A DNA stretch of 64,000 bases from Ypsolopha sequella (Eukaryota > Arthropoda > Insecta > Lepidoptera > Ypsolophidae), in NCBI GenBank assembly GCA_934047225.1, contig OW203983.1, forward strand, positions 620,001 to 684,000, in the 5' to 3' direction. A program made the position numbers and the translations under genes. The notes under the pieces were generated by a model. The model was given only the letters and a program-made list of their open reading frames with translations, did not search any database and was not told where the DNA came from. Shown here in pieces: positions 28,957-40,568 of this stretch; the first letter of the stretch is position 1; the number at the start of each line of letters is the position of its first letter.

Positions 28957-29853
28957 AATCTATAATATAAACCGTTATATGATTATGTTATTGGAGTACA
29001 AGAACACTTTATATGTACTAAATTATCAAATTATATTGATATTATCGAACCACATCAATGTGATACCCTCCGGTAATCAATTATCTACTCAAAGCACTAA
29101 ACAAATCCAATGTAATTGCTACATCAATAACATGTACATTACAACCATGTAAATAGCCTATCTATGTTAACAGTTCAGTTCAACTGGGGCCGCCCAGTTC
29201 CGCTGTTTAAATGTATATAATCCAAAGGTGGGCTACAACCACGCTCGATGCTACCACAAATTGAATGATAAAAGGCGATATCAGCAGCCGGAATAGGGGC
29301 CCATAAGCTGTCCCAGATCTACGTCCATGTAAATTCAATCCGCTGATATGCTACAAAGAATAAGTACAAAATTTCCTACCAGAAAATGGTACTTGAATGA
29401 CGTCCTCAGCCCGTCCTCGCACGAATTCCTTCCGTACGTGGATTCCAAGGTGTGCCGGTGTTGTGACACGTTGTTCACCTCCACGGAGAATCTAAACACA
29501 ACCCACCTACACCTGGATGCATCCAAACCCAGAAGAAATGGTAACCTGACAAAGTTCTGCACTTGTTGGAAACCGCATGGATGCAGGTTATGTCACACAC
29601 ACACAGGAATTAAACAAAAAATAATCTTCTAGTCAAAATATTGTCAGACCCTGACTCAATAATGTTTTTTTAAGATGTCCACATCAATTTTCTACGTATT
29701 AAATCATTAATATATTAAATATTGTGATCGACCGCGATCCTTTTCCTAATGTAGGCCTTTCCGAGGCTTTTTGTGACAGCTCCAAGTGTCCATAGACAAA
29801 ATACCATAGACCACTATCGGATACGTTCAAAAACATACATTTTATCCGAAACA
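28957..29853 (-). repeat. BEL-C LTR plus leader, left copy
   Basis: 897 bp matching 33672-34569 with about five visible differences. It includes the LTR (29257-29853 approx.), a primer-site-like stretch just left of it, and ~290 bp of leader. It breaks off at a run of A. The small ORFs here are not genes. Confidence 0.85.
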
Positions 29854-30049
29854 TCCCCCGCTCCGGGCTGAGTAACAGACCGCTAGCTCATACAACCGGG
29901 AGACGAGAGAGAGTTGTCATGGCTCGTCGCAAAATCGAACCTTCGACCAACACCTCTGCGACGCGTGGAGTTCCGTCTCCGCCAAAAAACAACTTTAATA
30001 TACGGCCCCAGCGCCAAAACAAGGAAAGCAAGTTCACATCCTTCAAAAG

Positions 30050-30800
30050 AATTAAATTTCCTTCCCTAGGATGCTCAGTCCTGTCTGACCACAGAAAGGA
30101 CGAGAGTTGAGGACCGCTTCCACTTTACAATATACTGTGGCAAGCTCCTCAAAAATTAGGACAGTTTCCCCAATAACGCAGCGGAGGTGGGTCTTCGCCG
30201 ACCTGACGGCAGCTTCAAAACATTCCCCCCCCAGTGAGGGCAATTTGGGGGACTGTACCGCCAAGTTACCCCTTTCCGGGCGAAGATTTAACTTAAACTA
30301 GCATAGTTATTTACAAAACAAAAAATAACAACATCATTAGCAGTACCTCTGTAGATTGTGCCATTGTCGGAACGAATAAATGAAGGTAAACCCCTACGCG
30401 ACACGAAACGAGCCAACGCGGCGACGAAGGCCTCCGTAGTCAAAGCTGATACCACTGCCAAGTGAACGGCCTTGGTGGCCAAGCACACAAATACACAAGG
30501 TATGCTTTCACAACCCGAGCGTTGCGATTGCTGAACACCCCCGTGCGCGTTACGTATGTGTCGATCCGACACCAACAAATTTACCAAAGGTCCGTCCTTG
30601 GGTAGAAGCAAAGGATGACGACTTCCGTATGGCAGGTTGGCTCTCCGAAGTCGGCCTCCAAAACTCAGAAGTCCTTCATAATCTGTGAAAGGATTCAAAC
30701 GAGCGACCGCTCCCTTCAGCCTGGCGTGACCCTCGCGCAGAACTCGAAGCCTAAACTTGATGCGGTCCGCCTAAAGTACACGAACCCAGTGTACCAATGC
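30050..30800 (-). pseudogene. BEL-C integrase remnants
   Basis: Minus-strand fragments: NPFTDYEGLLSFGGRLRRAN and LLLPKDGPLVNLLVSDRHIR (zinc-finger region), then a large internal deletion to CVFVCLATKAVHLAVVSALT, RGLPSFIRSDNGTIYRGT (second catalytic Asp), and FEAAVRSAKTHLRCVIGETV (Glu region). The first Asp segment and the Cys pair are deleted, so the integrase is dead. The same collapsed structure occurs in BEL-D. Confidence 0.75.
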
Positions 30801-31390
30801 GCTCCAACGCTCCTCTGCACTCACGGCTGGGGACAAAATATATGAATTTCATTGAATGGTTGGTATTTCAACCTAATACCACCATCATATTGGGATCCTC
30901 CAAATCTGCAAACAGTCTATGTTCATTTGAAAGCCATTTCCTAAGTCCGAAGATAATCATCCAAGTATCGAATCAAATATCGAATATCCAAAATTGTGGA
31001 TACCTCCACCAAAAAACCATATAGGATCCATCCTAACAAATCCGAGCCCAGGAGAACATCGACTGGGCCGGATGACAAAAACGTGGCTCTGCCAGATGCA
31101 GACCTGACGTGCATGAGATTATGGACGGAGGAAGGTCCAAAGAAGGCTGCCAGCCGACAATATTGTCTATAACCATGGCTGCAGCCGCTGATTCAACTCC
31201 AGTCCACCAATACCTAGGAGCGGCACCGACGAAACCTCCAGGTTCAAAACTAATCGGTGCGCCACTCGACTTTCCAAGTCGAGGAGGGCCCTTACCCTAA
31301 CTCAATCCCCCCTGGGGCCCCAGACGCGAGCCATCGCGATGGGCAACAGAACCGTCCGCGGTTCCGTACTCATAGCTTGAACAAGCTAGT
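30801..31390 (-). pseudogene. BEL-C protease remnant and collapsed pol
   Basis: On the minus strand the region matching BEL-D 55080-55360 shows a BEL protease start (RALLDLESQV) and a distal VDVFLGADLL motif, with stops between. The RT is missing entirely. No functional ORF. Confidence 0.55.
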
Positions 31391-31618
31391 TACAGGCTAC
31401 CCCACCTGTGGAGCGCAGGACCAGTCCACTGGCAGTAATATGGCTGGCGCGTGCACATCTCCACCCTGGGGGGAGCGTAGCCTCCAACTCTCCCTGAGTA
31501 CGGCGGGTGGTACTCTAACCGCGGGTACTCGCGGTACGGCGGTGAGTAACCCCGTGACTCCGTCTGAGCACGGTGCTCCATGCCAGCTGGCACCAAAACC
31601 GGCGCGGGGAGGGGGGGC

Positions 31619-33247
31619 CTAGCCCTTGCCAACTCCAATTGGCCCCGGCCCGTAGGGGCCCAATTCACAACATGGCCATATGTGTGATAGCCCGTAGGCG
31701 AGGGGCCCCCTACGGGTCCACGCGCAAATACATAACTCACCTCCCGGTGAGGGGGCGCGCCTCGCGCCGCAGTCCTCCGTTCCGACGGAGGGGAGCTCTG
31801 CCCGACAGCAAGCCTTCCCTGGACCGAGGTGGAAAGAGTTCTCCCTGATGCACCTCTCCCGTTGTCCAAGGGGGGGGGAAGTTCTCCCTGAAGCACCCCC
31901 GCCCGTAGGGCTCCGTCGCTGCGGGACCGGTGAAGCCGCTTCAGATCTGTTGGCACACAACAATAAATGGTGAGGCCCCTCACACACACTGCAACGTCGT
32001 GGCTCGGGACAATCACGTTCGAAGTGATTGCCCAAGCAACCGAAACATAGGCTCTTACGCTTCACCATGCGTCGCCGCTCGGTGACGTGCAGGTTTCGCC
32101 ACTGCTGACATCTCAGCAGGTCATGCCCCGTATGGCCACACTGCAAACAGGTCGATGACCTCTTGATCAAGGCGACCGCCGCCAAACGCGCCATATCGCG
32201 TCCCCGCGACTGCTGCGGTTGTCTGGGCTCCCCACATTCCGATGAGCCAGCAGACGAAAATGATTGCGCCCCAGATGGCACCAAGTCCGGCTGTGATGTT
32301 TCTGCTACCCTAGCTTCATATTCAAGAAACCTTAATAAGTCCGTAAATTTTGGCACAGTGCTGCCATCTTTTTCTGCGGACACCCGCTCAAAACGTGACC
32401 TCACATCATTAGGCAACCTACCTAAAATAATGTGAACGAGTAAAAACGACCACTCGTCCACCGGTAAACCTAATGTTCTAAGGGCATTACACGCCACAGT
32501 GACCGGATTCAGCAACTGCAACCTTAGTTGAGCCCGGTCAGTTACCCTAGGTAACGTCAACAATTGAGACGCATGCGCATCCGCCAGTAAGCGCATGTTC
32601 TGATACCTATCATTTAATAGGCCCCACGCTATATCATAATGATCATCCTCCACCCTGAGGTGCTGGATGAGCGACCTGGCCTCGCCCTCCAATGTTGACA
32701 TCAAATATGCCATCTTTTGCCCCTTTGTCAAATCTATCCTAGACTCTACTAATGAAGTAAACATATTCCTATATGAAACCCATTCTTGAATTTTCCCATT
32801 GAATTTATTCAGTTCTAAATTAGCCAAACTACCAGACACGCCATCTACCGGTTGAGGCGTGACAACTTCAGGACCTCCTGAATTTTGCCTCTTTAGCTCA
32901 GCAATATTATTCGACTTTATAACCAGCGCCTTACCAGTGGCGCCATCTGTTGGTCTAGGTGTGCTAACAACCGGGCTGCCCGATTGTCGCTTTTTGATCA
33001 TGGAGGCCGCCTCCGTTAAAGCATCATAAATCCCTTTTATCTGAGCCAAATCCGTAACATACCTGTCTAAAGGTTCATCCATTTCCTCTAGTGCTGCCAC
33101 AGCCACCTCTGCATCAGCCAGCCGCTGATGCATCCGCTCGGCTCTCTCCAGAATTGCATTGTCACGATCCGAACGAGAAAGCAATCCTTGAACGGTTGTA
33201 AACCAGCGGAGCTCCTTCGCAAACGCAGCCTTGTGAGACTTGGACAT
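31619..33247 (-). CDS. BEL-C Gag
   Basis: An intact 542-codon minus-strand ORF. Start MSKSHKAAFAKELRWFTTVQ. A coiled-coil-like N-terminal half is followed by the DUF1759-type core (LELNKFNGKIQEWVSYRNMF, MAYLMSTLEGEARSLIQHL, YDIAWGLLNDRYQNMRLLAD). CCHC zinc knuckles follow (CLQCGHTGHDLLRC, CFGCLGNHFERDC, CSVCEGPHHLLLC). The last ~100 residues are proline/glycine/arginine-rich and may partly be a frameshifted extension after poly-G runs near 31870. Gag would package element RNA. It is kept open although pol has collapsed. Nearly the same protein is encoded by BEL-D. Confidence 0.85.
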   Translation of the reverse strand: MSKSHKAAFAKELRWFTTVQGLLSRSDRDNAILERAERMHQRLADAEVAVAALEEMDEPLDRYVTDLAQIKGIYDALTEAASMIKKRQSGSPVVSTPRPTDGATGKALVIKSNNIAELKRQNSGGPEVVTPQPVDGVSGSLANLELNKFNGKIQEWVSYRNMFTSLVESRIDLTKGQKMAYLMSTLEGEARSLIQHLRVEDDHYDIAWGLLNDRYQNMRLLADAHASQLLTLPRVTDRAQLRLQLLNPVTVACNALRTLGLPVDEWSFLLVHIILGRLPNDVRSRFERVSAEKDGSTVPKFTDLLRFLEYEARVAETSQPDLVPSGAQSFSSAGSSECGEPRQPQQSRGRDMARLAAVALIKRSSTCLQCGHTGHDLLRCQQWRNLHVTERRRMVKRKSLCFGCLGNHFERDCPEPRRCSVCEGPHHLLLCANRSEAASPVPQRRSPTGGGASGRTSPPLGQRERCIRENSFHLGPGKACCRAELPSVGTEDCGARRAPSPGGELCICAWTRRGPLAYGLSHIWPCCELGPYGPGPIGVGKG

Positions 33248-33671
33248 CTTGCCGCAATGAACCGGGAAATTGATAAATAAAAACTATTTAGCAAACACCC
33301 TGACAAGGCACAAAACACAGGAGCACTGCTCAATAGATACCCTACCTATAACTAGAATTGAATTATCAAATTTAATTCCCAATCACAAATGTATGTACTG
33401 CCCGACAATACAAAACAAACAAATAGGTTCCTACCTAATTCTAGAATTTAATTATCAAATGTAATTCCCAATTACAATATATATTGTACCAATAATAAAA
33501 AACAAACAAATAGGTTACCTACCTATTACAACATTACCAAATTTTAATTATATTTGGTGTATACAATACACACAAACCCGAATGCACATTCCACTATGCA
33601 CTTGTATACATACTTGTAAGTACATAAATTCAAACCAAGATAACAGTATGTTAGCTAACAAGTTGATTTCC
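33248..33671 (-). other. BEL-C leader, AT-rich, with repeated motif
   Basis: Non-coding. 'aaacaaacaaataggttcctacctaattctagaatttaattatcaa' style blocks recur (33345-33480 and ~33500). It includes the empty site aatttGATAATTCAattctag (about 33337-33380 region, reverse orientation) that is occupied by a DNA transposon in BEL-D. Confidence 0.6.
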
Positions 33672-34569
33672 AAATCTATAATATAAACCGTTATATGATT
33701 ATGTTATTGGAGTACAAGAACACTTTATATGTACTAAATTATCAAATTATATTGATATTATCGAACCACATCAATGTGATACCCTCCGGTAATCAATTAT
33801 CTACTCAAAGCACTAAACAAATCCAATGTAATTGCTACATCAATAACATGTACATTACAACCATGTAAATAGCCTATCTATGTTAACAGTTCAGTTCAAC
33901 TGGGGCCGCCCAGTTCCGCTGTTTAAATGTATATAATCCAAAGGTGGGCTACAACCACGCTCGATGCTACCACAAATTGAATGATAAAAGGCGATATCAG
34001 CAGCCGGAACAGGGGCCCATAAGCTGTCCCAGATCTACGTCCATGTAAATTCAATCCGCTGATATGCTACAAAGAATAAGTACAAAATTTCCTACCAGAA
34101 AATGGTACTTGAATGACGTCCTCAGCCCGTCCTCGCACGAATTCCTTCCGTACGTGGATTCCAAGGTGTGCCGGTGTTGTGACACGTTGTTCACCTCCAC
34201 GGAGAATCTAAACACAACCCACCTACACCTGGATGCATCCAAACCCAGAAGAAATGGTAACCTGACAAAGTTCTGCACTTGTTGGAAACCGCATGGATGC
34301 AGGTTATGTCACACACACACAGGAATTAAACAAAAAATAGTCTTCTCGTCAAAATATTGTCAGACCCTGACTCAATAATGTTTTTTTAAGATGTCCACAT
34401 CAATTTTCTACGTATTAAACCATTAATATATTAAATATTTTGATCGACCGCGATCCTTTTCCTAATGTAGGCCTTTCCGAGGCTTTTTGTGACAGCTCCA
34501 AGTGTCCATAGACAAAATACCATAGACCACTATCGGATACGTTCAAAAACATACATTTTATCCGAAACA
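33672..34569 (-). repeat. BEL-C 5' LTR plus adjacent leader, right copy
   Basis: 898 bp matching 28957-29853. On the minus strand the LTR starts TGTTTCGGATAAAATG at 34569. A primer-site-like TGGTAGCATCGAGCGTGG lies at 33955-33972 (compare TGGTAGCAGAGCGTGG in BEL-D), so the LTR proper is about 33977-34569. Confidence 0.82.
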
Positions 34570-34616
34570 ACAACAAACAACAATAACGAAGTACAACTTG
34601 GAACAATTACAACTCA

Positions 34617-34638
34617 CGCGGGCTGCCTGCAGCCCGCG
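34617..34638 (-). other. candidate Helitron B 3' hairpin
   Basis: Ten-base perfect arms with a two-base loop, about 65 bases past the helicase stop. The expected CTRR terminus is not found within 40 bases, so the end may be altered. Confidence 0.45.
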
Positions 34639-34703
34639 CACCACGCAAAACACTAGTGTATATTCACACTTCATTTTTATTAAAAATATTTTTTAATTTC
34701 TTC

Positions 34704-37089
34704 TTACAATACTTGCTTATAGACTACATTTATAGTTTTATTGTCTGGACTATAAATGAAAAAATTTCGAGGTGATCCAACTCGTGAACATGCAACGTAT
34801 AATTGACCATGTGCAAAGCATGGTTCCTTTAAGTCAACGCCACAGTATTGGAATGTTTGGCCCTGTGCTTTGTTGATGGTCATGCTGTAAGCCAACTTCA
34901 CCGGGAATTGTAAGCGTTTAAACGTAAAGGGCAATCCATTTGATATTAAAGGTATTCGTGGTATAAATACTATTTGTCCTTTTTCTTTACCAGTCATTAT
35001 ACTGGCTTCGATAATGTTATTTTGTAGCTGTTTGATGCAGAGTCTCGTACCATTACACAATTTCGGTTAATTCAGATTTGGTAATAAAATAATTGGTGAA
35101 CCAATTTTTAACTTAAGGCAGTGTAATGGCATTCCTGGAACATTTAATGAATTTAAAAATTCAGTAGGAAAATTGACGCTTTTTTCTTCATCAGTCACTG
35201 TATCAATTGACATGTAAATTTTTTCTTCTCCCGGAATCATTTCCTGAATGATGTTATTGATACCATTGACAATGTCATTCTTTGTGGCTAAAATAATTCG
35301 TTCGCGTAACTATTCTGAATTGGTATAATTCTCAGAAATACTTGGATATACTTTATTTATAAGTTGTTCCGGTGTTTCAACAACATTACATAAGTCATTA
35401 GTTAATGTGATTTGGCCAGTACTTTCATCTATTGGATAGGTGCCCTCTCCTATTTGTAAAAGTTTTTCAGAGAATTCTTGTGCCTTTTCATCTCCTGAAA
35501 TTCGTGCTCTCATATTTGTTGTTAATTTAATTATTTTTACGTGTCCATATGACAGACTTCTTCAAGCAAGCGTTAATTTCATCTGCTGGCGTTGATTTCG
35601 GAATGACAGGTAGCGTTTGACGGAAATCACCTGATAGTATTAACAATACACCTCCCATTATATTCGTGTTGTTGCGTAAATCTTGAAGTGTTCTATTTAG
35701 TGCTTCTAGTGATTTTCTATGGACCATTGTGCTTTCGTCCCATATAGTGGCTTTGCACTGTTTCAATATTTGTCCACGTGCTGATGATTTTGTGATGTCA
35801 CCTACCGGAAATTCATAATCAGCTACATTTAATGGTAATTTTAAACCAGAATGCGCGGTTCGTCCACCATCCATAAGGGTTGCCGCTATCCCAGATGATG
35901 CTAGGGCAAGAACAATTTCTTTATTCATGCGGATTTCAGCGAGAATTAAATTTATTAAAAATGTTTTGCCGGTGCCGCCAGGTGCGTCTAAAAAAATTAT
36001 ACCACCTTGTTGTTTTTATAATAATCCATGATTATATCATATGCTTGTTTTTGACTCTCAATTAATAAGAGTTTGTTGTGTTGGATGTAAAGCCTCAATT
36101 CGTCAATATTATAATTTGTTTCTCTTAAAAATTCACTGTTCATAACATCCAAATGACTTCGTTTAGGAGATTGAAAACCTAGTTGTATTAAAGTTTGGTT
36201 AGAAAATGCTAAACATTTATCCTCTATCAATATCAAAGCTTTGTTAAACATTTCTTCATTAAAATTAATTTCTAAGTCCAAATTTTGCTTTCGTAAATCA
36301 GCCAAGATGTCATCGCCCTTGATATTTGAGCCATAGTCGATTTGGATTGGAAGGATTACATGTAGTTAGTATAATTGCGAATAACTCTCGAATTTGACTT
36401 GCTGTTGCCGTTTGGGCTGCTTCATTTATAGCTAACTCCCAATGATTATCGTTTTCTAGTAAACCCAATCTTTGACATGCTTCGCGATATGTTTCACAAA
36501 TGTAACCATCGACAGTTTTTAGGTCTTCAAAACACGTTGGGCCACGAATAGTGTGAAGTAATAAACGTAGATAGAAACATTCGGCGTTTCTGGGATGCAC
36601 TGTGTAGACTCGTCCTATTGTGTTACTCTTGAACACTCCATCATGTCCTTCTACTGGCATTCCACGTTTTCGAGGATTAAATTGTTTATTTGTTGTATCC
36701 CATGTATAATAACTGGGTACTTCTGAATAAAGTAAAGTCTTAGCAAATGGGTCTTTCTGGTATAATTCAAAAAACGCAGTTAAAGTTGTTCGAGTTGGTG
36801 GTTCCGTTGCAACTTTTTGTGCCGTTTCTGTTGTGAAAAACACACGTTGTCCATTTTCTAGATGGACGGATAAATGGAGAACCGGCGGATCTCGATCGTG
36901 TATTGGAAAATTTAAAATTCGCCAAATCGCTTCGTTAGTATTAATGTAACGACCCATTTGATATTGTACTATTTCATCATGCTGGTTTTCTTTGGTTACC
37001 GTAAAAAGAGCCATAATATATTTGCATACATACTTTATCGACTTGACAGAACTGCAGTATTCAACATTGATATGGGTATGTACTAACAA
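34704..37089 (-). pseudogene. Helitron B helicase, frameshifted
   Basis: Minus strand, in order: HTHINVEYCSSVKSIKYVCK (37089-, the segment that follows Rep), MGRYINTNEAIWRILNFPIH, GRVYTVHPRNAECFYLRLLL, then frameshifts near 36307 and 36000. The Walker A coding (GGTGKTF) lies near 35965. LALASSGIAATLMDGGRTAH, IWDESTMVHRKSLEAL and LSGDFRQTLPVI follow, then another break near 35520, NMRARISGDEKAQEFSEKLL and a stop at 35310. A C-terminal block has LAYSMTINKAQGQTFQYCGV and HGQLYVACSRV (the Pif1/RecD-like final motif). At least four lesions. It keeps the C-terminus that Helitron A lacks. Confidence 0.82.
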
Positions 37090-37113
37090 AATTGTAAAAA
37101 ATTCTTTTTAGAA

Positions 37114-39999
37114 TTGAAGACAATGGGAAAGCCGCCTGTATTAAAGCTGGTACATCAAAACATACAAGGCGGCTTTCTCAGCAAAATACTTTCAATCGAG
37201 TTGTTCTTAGAGGAATCAAAAACAGATATTTTGTGTGTAACCGAACATCATCTACATGAACATAATATGCATTTTAATGTTAATAATTTTAGTGTTCTTA
37301 GTTGCTACAATAGATTAAAAATACAAAAAGGTGGCTCCATGATTCTTGTAAAAAATAGTATAAAAGCAAAGGAAAGAAAAGACATTGTAAAACTTTCTGT
37401 AGAACATCAACTAGAATTAGCTTGCATAGAAATGAGTACATATATTATTCTCTGTGTTTACCGACCCTCAGGACAAGATTACAACATTTTTGAAAAAGCA
37501 ATGGAAGAGGTTTTAAAATTATTATTTGATACAAAGAAAAAAGTTATTATATGTGGAGATTTTAACGTAGATTTACTAGAAAAATCGATTATGCGCTCAA
37601 AATTATTACATTTATTCAAATCATTTAATTTGTCTAATGTGTTCTTAGAACCTACTCGAATTACTCGGGATACTGCGTCATGCCTCGACAATATATTCTG
37701 TGATTGTGAGTATTCAGACAATAAAGTAATCAACCGCTTGCAGTCCGATCACAGTGGCCAAACTATAACCATTAAACAAAGCGTAAAACAACTGCCCAAA
37801 GAAGTCTTTTGCAGACCTATTACAACTCTCAAAGTAGATTGTTTCAAAGCAAATCTAGAAGTTAAATTAGCACATTTTAATCTTCTCCAAGACGATCCAA
37901 ACGCTCTCTTTACAGACCTTTTCAACATAGTCTCTAAAGAGTTCGAAAATACGTTTAAGATGCAAAAACTTTCTAACAAAAGTAAAATCACCTTCAGTGA
38001 CTGGGCGACACCAGGTATTTATAAAAGCAGAAATCATTTATACGAATTATACGACATAAAGTCCTACAATAATAATGTTAAATTTACTGAATTCGTGAAA
38101 AATTACTCACGCATCTTTAAATTGGTGTGTTTAAAAGCAAAAAGTATCTACTTGAATAAAAAACTTAAAAGGTCCGATAACAAAGTAAAAACAGTATGGA
38201 ACATCATAAATACTGAAACTGGGAAAAGTAAGAAACGAGATAACGAACTTAAGTTAAGTATTAACAATGAAGTCGTTACAGGAGATAAAGAAGTTGCGAA
38301 TGCCTTTGAACAATTCTTTACTGAAATTCCTTCCTTAACAACTAAAGATTTAAATTCAAGCCCTAGGCTTGCGCAGGATCTTTTAATAGATCACGTACCT
38401 CAGTGTCTTTCTGTATTTGCTTTTAAACATATTAATTCATTAACTGTAATTAAAGCATTTAAATCGCTTAACTTGAAAAAAACCGAGGACTTATGGGGCC
38501 TATCTGTGAAAGTTATAAGTTCTGTCATTGATTTAATAGCTCCTTATTTGGCATTAATTTTTAATAAATGTGTAGATGATGGTATCTTTCCTGACTTAAT
38601 GAAGTTTAGTAAATTGATCCCCCTTTTTAAATCAGGCGACCACGGGGACCCTTCAAACTATAGACCTGTGTCAGTTTTACCGGTATTGAGTAAGGTTTTT
38701 GAAAAAATAGTTTTTAATCAATTGTTATTTCATTTTAATTTAAATAAGTTACTTCACTGTGAACAATATGGATTCACTAGAGGGATGTCAACCACAGATG
38801 CAGGAGTTGCTTTAGTTAAGCACATTTTTGATGCTTGGGAAGAAAAGCAAGATGCATTTGGTGTATTTTGTGACCTCTCGAAAGCCTTTGATTGCGTTAA
38901 TCATGAAACACTCTTATGTAAATTGGATCACTACGGAGTGAGGGGCAAATCTTTGGCGTTATTGAAGTCATATCTTAGTGATCGTATTCAAAAGGTAGAC
39001 ATTAACGGGGTAAAATCAAGTGGAGCATTAGTTAAAATGGGTGTCCCGCAGGGTTCCATATTAGGGCCCTTGCTGTTTTTAATTTACATAAATGACCTTC
39101 CATATTTAGTTAAAGACTTAACGAAGATAGTATTATTCGCAGACGACACGTCACTTATTTTTAAAGTTAATAGACGTAAAGATATCCTTGACGGCGCGAA
39201 TACAACTTTATCACTGGTGCTTGATTGGTTTACTGTAAATAATTTAGTTTTAAACGCAAAAAAGACAAAGTGTATAAAATTTACGTTACCAAATGTAATT
39301 CAAGTGGATGGTAATTTGCTTTTGCAGGGGTCCAAGCTGGAGTTAGTTAACGAAACAAAGTTTTTAGGCATTACGGTAGACTCTCGTCTTCAGTGGGGTC
39401 CCCACATAGAAGCCCTATGTGGTAGACTTAGTTCGGCCGCATACGCTGTTAGACGCATAAGACAAATTACTGATGTAGATACTGCTAGACTAGTCTATTT
39501 TAGTTACTTTCACAGCATTATGTCATACGGCATGCTGTTATGGGGTAGAGCCGCGGATACAGACGCAGTCTTTGTTTTGCAGAAGAGAGCAATTCGGGCT
39601 ATTTATAATATGAAGCACCGGGATTCATTAAGACAAAAGTTCAAAGAAATTAATATATTAACGGTTCCTTGTGAATATATTTACCAAGTCCTTAGATATG
39701 TCAGAAAAAATGTTGAGTCTTTCCCAAGGCTTGGTAAGCAACATTGTAAGGAGACCAGAAATAAGCATAAACTGGCTTTTCCAAAAATCAGACTCGCTAA
39801 GGTGAGTACCTCTTTTGTAGGACATGGTATAAGATTTTACAATAAACTTCCAAAGGAGGTCCTTACTTTGTCAGAGAATAAGTTTAAACTGTATATTAAG
39901 CAGGGCCTATTGAAAAAGGCATATTATAAAATAAATGAATATTTGGATGATGGTGAAGCATGGTGTTACAGTGATAATGATACTCGTAGTAAGTTATAA
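37114..39999 (+). CDS. LINE ORF2: endonuclease-reverse transcriptase
   Basis: An intact 961-codon ORF. N-terminal APE-type endonuclease: LVHQNIQGGFLSKI, ILCVTEHHL, CVYRPSG, IICGDFNVDLLE and a terminal SDHSGQ motif. RT: LIPLFKSGDHGDPSNYRPVS, EQYGFTRGMSTTDAGVAL, FCDLSKAFDCVNHETLL (motif A), MGVPQGSILGPLLFLIYIND and IVLFADDTSLIF (FADD). The C-terminal ~250 residues are the usual thumb and tail (TKFLGITVDSRLQWGPHI, SYGMLLWG). The endonuclease nicks the target and RT copies RNA in place. All catalytic motifs are visible with no stop, so this could be a recent and possibly active copy, though without ORF1. ATG 37114 and 37123 are both plausible starts. Confidence 0.9.
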   Translation: MKTMGKPPVLKLVHQNIQGGFLSKILSIELFLEESKTDILCVTEHHLHEHNMHFNVNNFSVLSCYNRLKIQKGGSMILVKNSIKAKERKDIVKLSVEHQLELACIEMSTYIILCVYRPSGQDYNIFEKAMEEVLKLLFDTKKKVIICGDFNVDLLEKSIMRSKLLHLFKSFNLSNVFLEPTRITRDTASCLDNIFCDCEYSDNKVINRLQSDHSGQTITIKQSVKQLPKEVFCRPITTLKVDCFKANLEVKLAHFNLLQDDPNALFTDLFNIVSKEFENTFKMQKLSNKSKITFSDWATPGIYKSRNHLYELYDIKSYNNNVKFTEFVKNYSRIFKLVCLKAKSIYLNKKLKRSDNKVKTVWNIINTETGKSKKRDNELKLSINNEVVTGDKEVANAFEQFFTEIPSLTTKDLNSSPRLAQDLLIDHVPQCLSVFAFKHINSLTVIKAFKSLNLKKTEDLWGLSVKVISSVIDLIAPYLALIFNKCVDDGIFPDLMKFSKLIPLFKSGDHGDPSNYRPVSVLPVLSKVFEKIVFNQLLFHFNLNKLLHCEQYGFTRGMSTTDAGVALVKHIFDAWEEKQDAFGVFCDLSKAFDCVNHETLLCKLDHYGVRGKSLALLKSYLSDRIQKVDINGVKSSGALVKMGVPQGSILGPLLFLIYINDLPYLVKDLTKIVLFADDTSLIFKVNRRKDILDGANTTLSLVLDWFTVNNLVLNAKKTKCIKFTLPNVIQVDGNLLLQGSKLELVNETKFLGITVDSRLQWGPHIEALCGRLSSAAYAVRRIRQITDVDTARLVYFSYFHSIMSYGMLLWGRAADTDAVFVLQKRAIRAIYNMKHRDSLRQKFKEINILTVPCEYIYQVLRYVRKNVESFPRLGKQHCKETRNKHKLAFPKIRLAKVSTSFVGHGIRFYNKLPKEVLTLSENKFKLYIKQGLLKKAYYKINEYLDDGEAWCYSDNDTRSKL

Positions 40000-40568
40000 T
40001 TTAATTAAATAGTATAATTTCTTAACTTATGATTCCTCTAAGGTGTAAACATTAATTGATTATAGACTGTAAAAGGAAAAGGACTATATGAGACAGGTAG
40101 ACAAAGATATATATGTTTTTCTTTTTTTCATTAACCTGAATTCCTACTGTCTTGTATTTTCTTATCCCTTGGTTAAAGTAGATATAAGTCATATATTGTA
40201 TAGTATAAGTTTTATGTTGAAAAAAAGACATGATCTTGCTAAGTTTCTTGCCCTTCTTCTTAGCAAGACTAATCGAATGGGCGGAGGTAGGCATGTATTT
40301 ATATATGTAACCTATTAGTATGTAGTATATAGGATGGGATTTGGTCGGCCGCCTGGATTCGTGCTGGGGGCTCGGTTGGTGATCACTGAACCTTGTTCCT
40401 GGTCCCTGGCCGGGTCTCCGGTATGGGTTCGGGCGGCTGATTGGATTTTACCTTGTATAATATATATTTTACCTATCATTTTAATCGTAAATATATTGCT
40501 ACATAAATTAAATAAACCTTTAATTTAGTTCATGTACATTTATTATTCTATTACATATATTTTCTTTA

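Larger units (their letters stand above)
28957..34569 (-). mobile_element. BEL-C, gag-retaining, RT-deleted BEL/Pao derivative
   Basis: Minus-strand element. The right 5' LTR (~33977-34569), a long leader, an intact gag (33247-31619), a short protease remnant, integrase remnants, and a left LTR ending at 29853. The left copy continues past the LTR into leader sequence down to 28957, so it is LTR plus leader of a second, truncated unit. The reverse transcriptase and RNase H are absent. It is a close relative of BEL-D (49848-57235) in opposite orientation. Confidence 0.8.

Noticed and set aside
29348..29632. Cys-rich small ORF in the BEL-C LTR (CRCCDTLFTS...), also at 34064 and reversed at 50011
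   Set aside because: It resembled a zinc motif, but it is LTR sequence, present in both LTR copies and broken or altered in BEL-D.
31390..32016. Long proline/arginine-rich antisense and alternate-frame ORFs over the BEL-C Gag tail, and the mirror set at 54370-54991
   Set aside because: They come from GC-rich text in alternate frames of the same Gag tail and differ between copies by poly-G/C length, so they are not separate genes.
37479..37991. Minus-strand ORFs of 80-84 codons inside the LINE ORF2
   Set aside because: Antisense shadows of the intact 961-codon frame.
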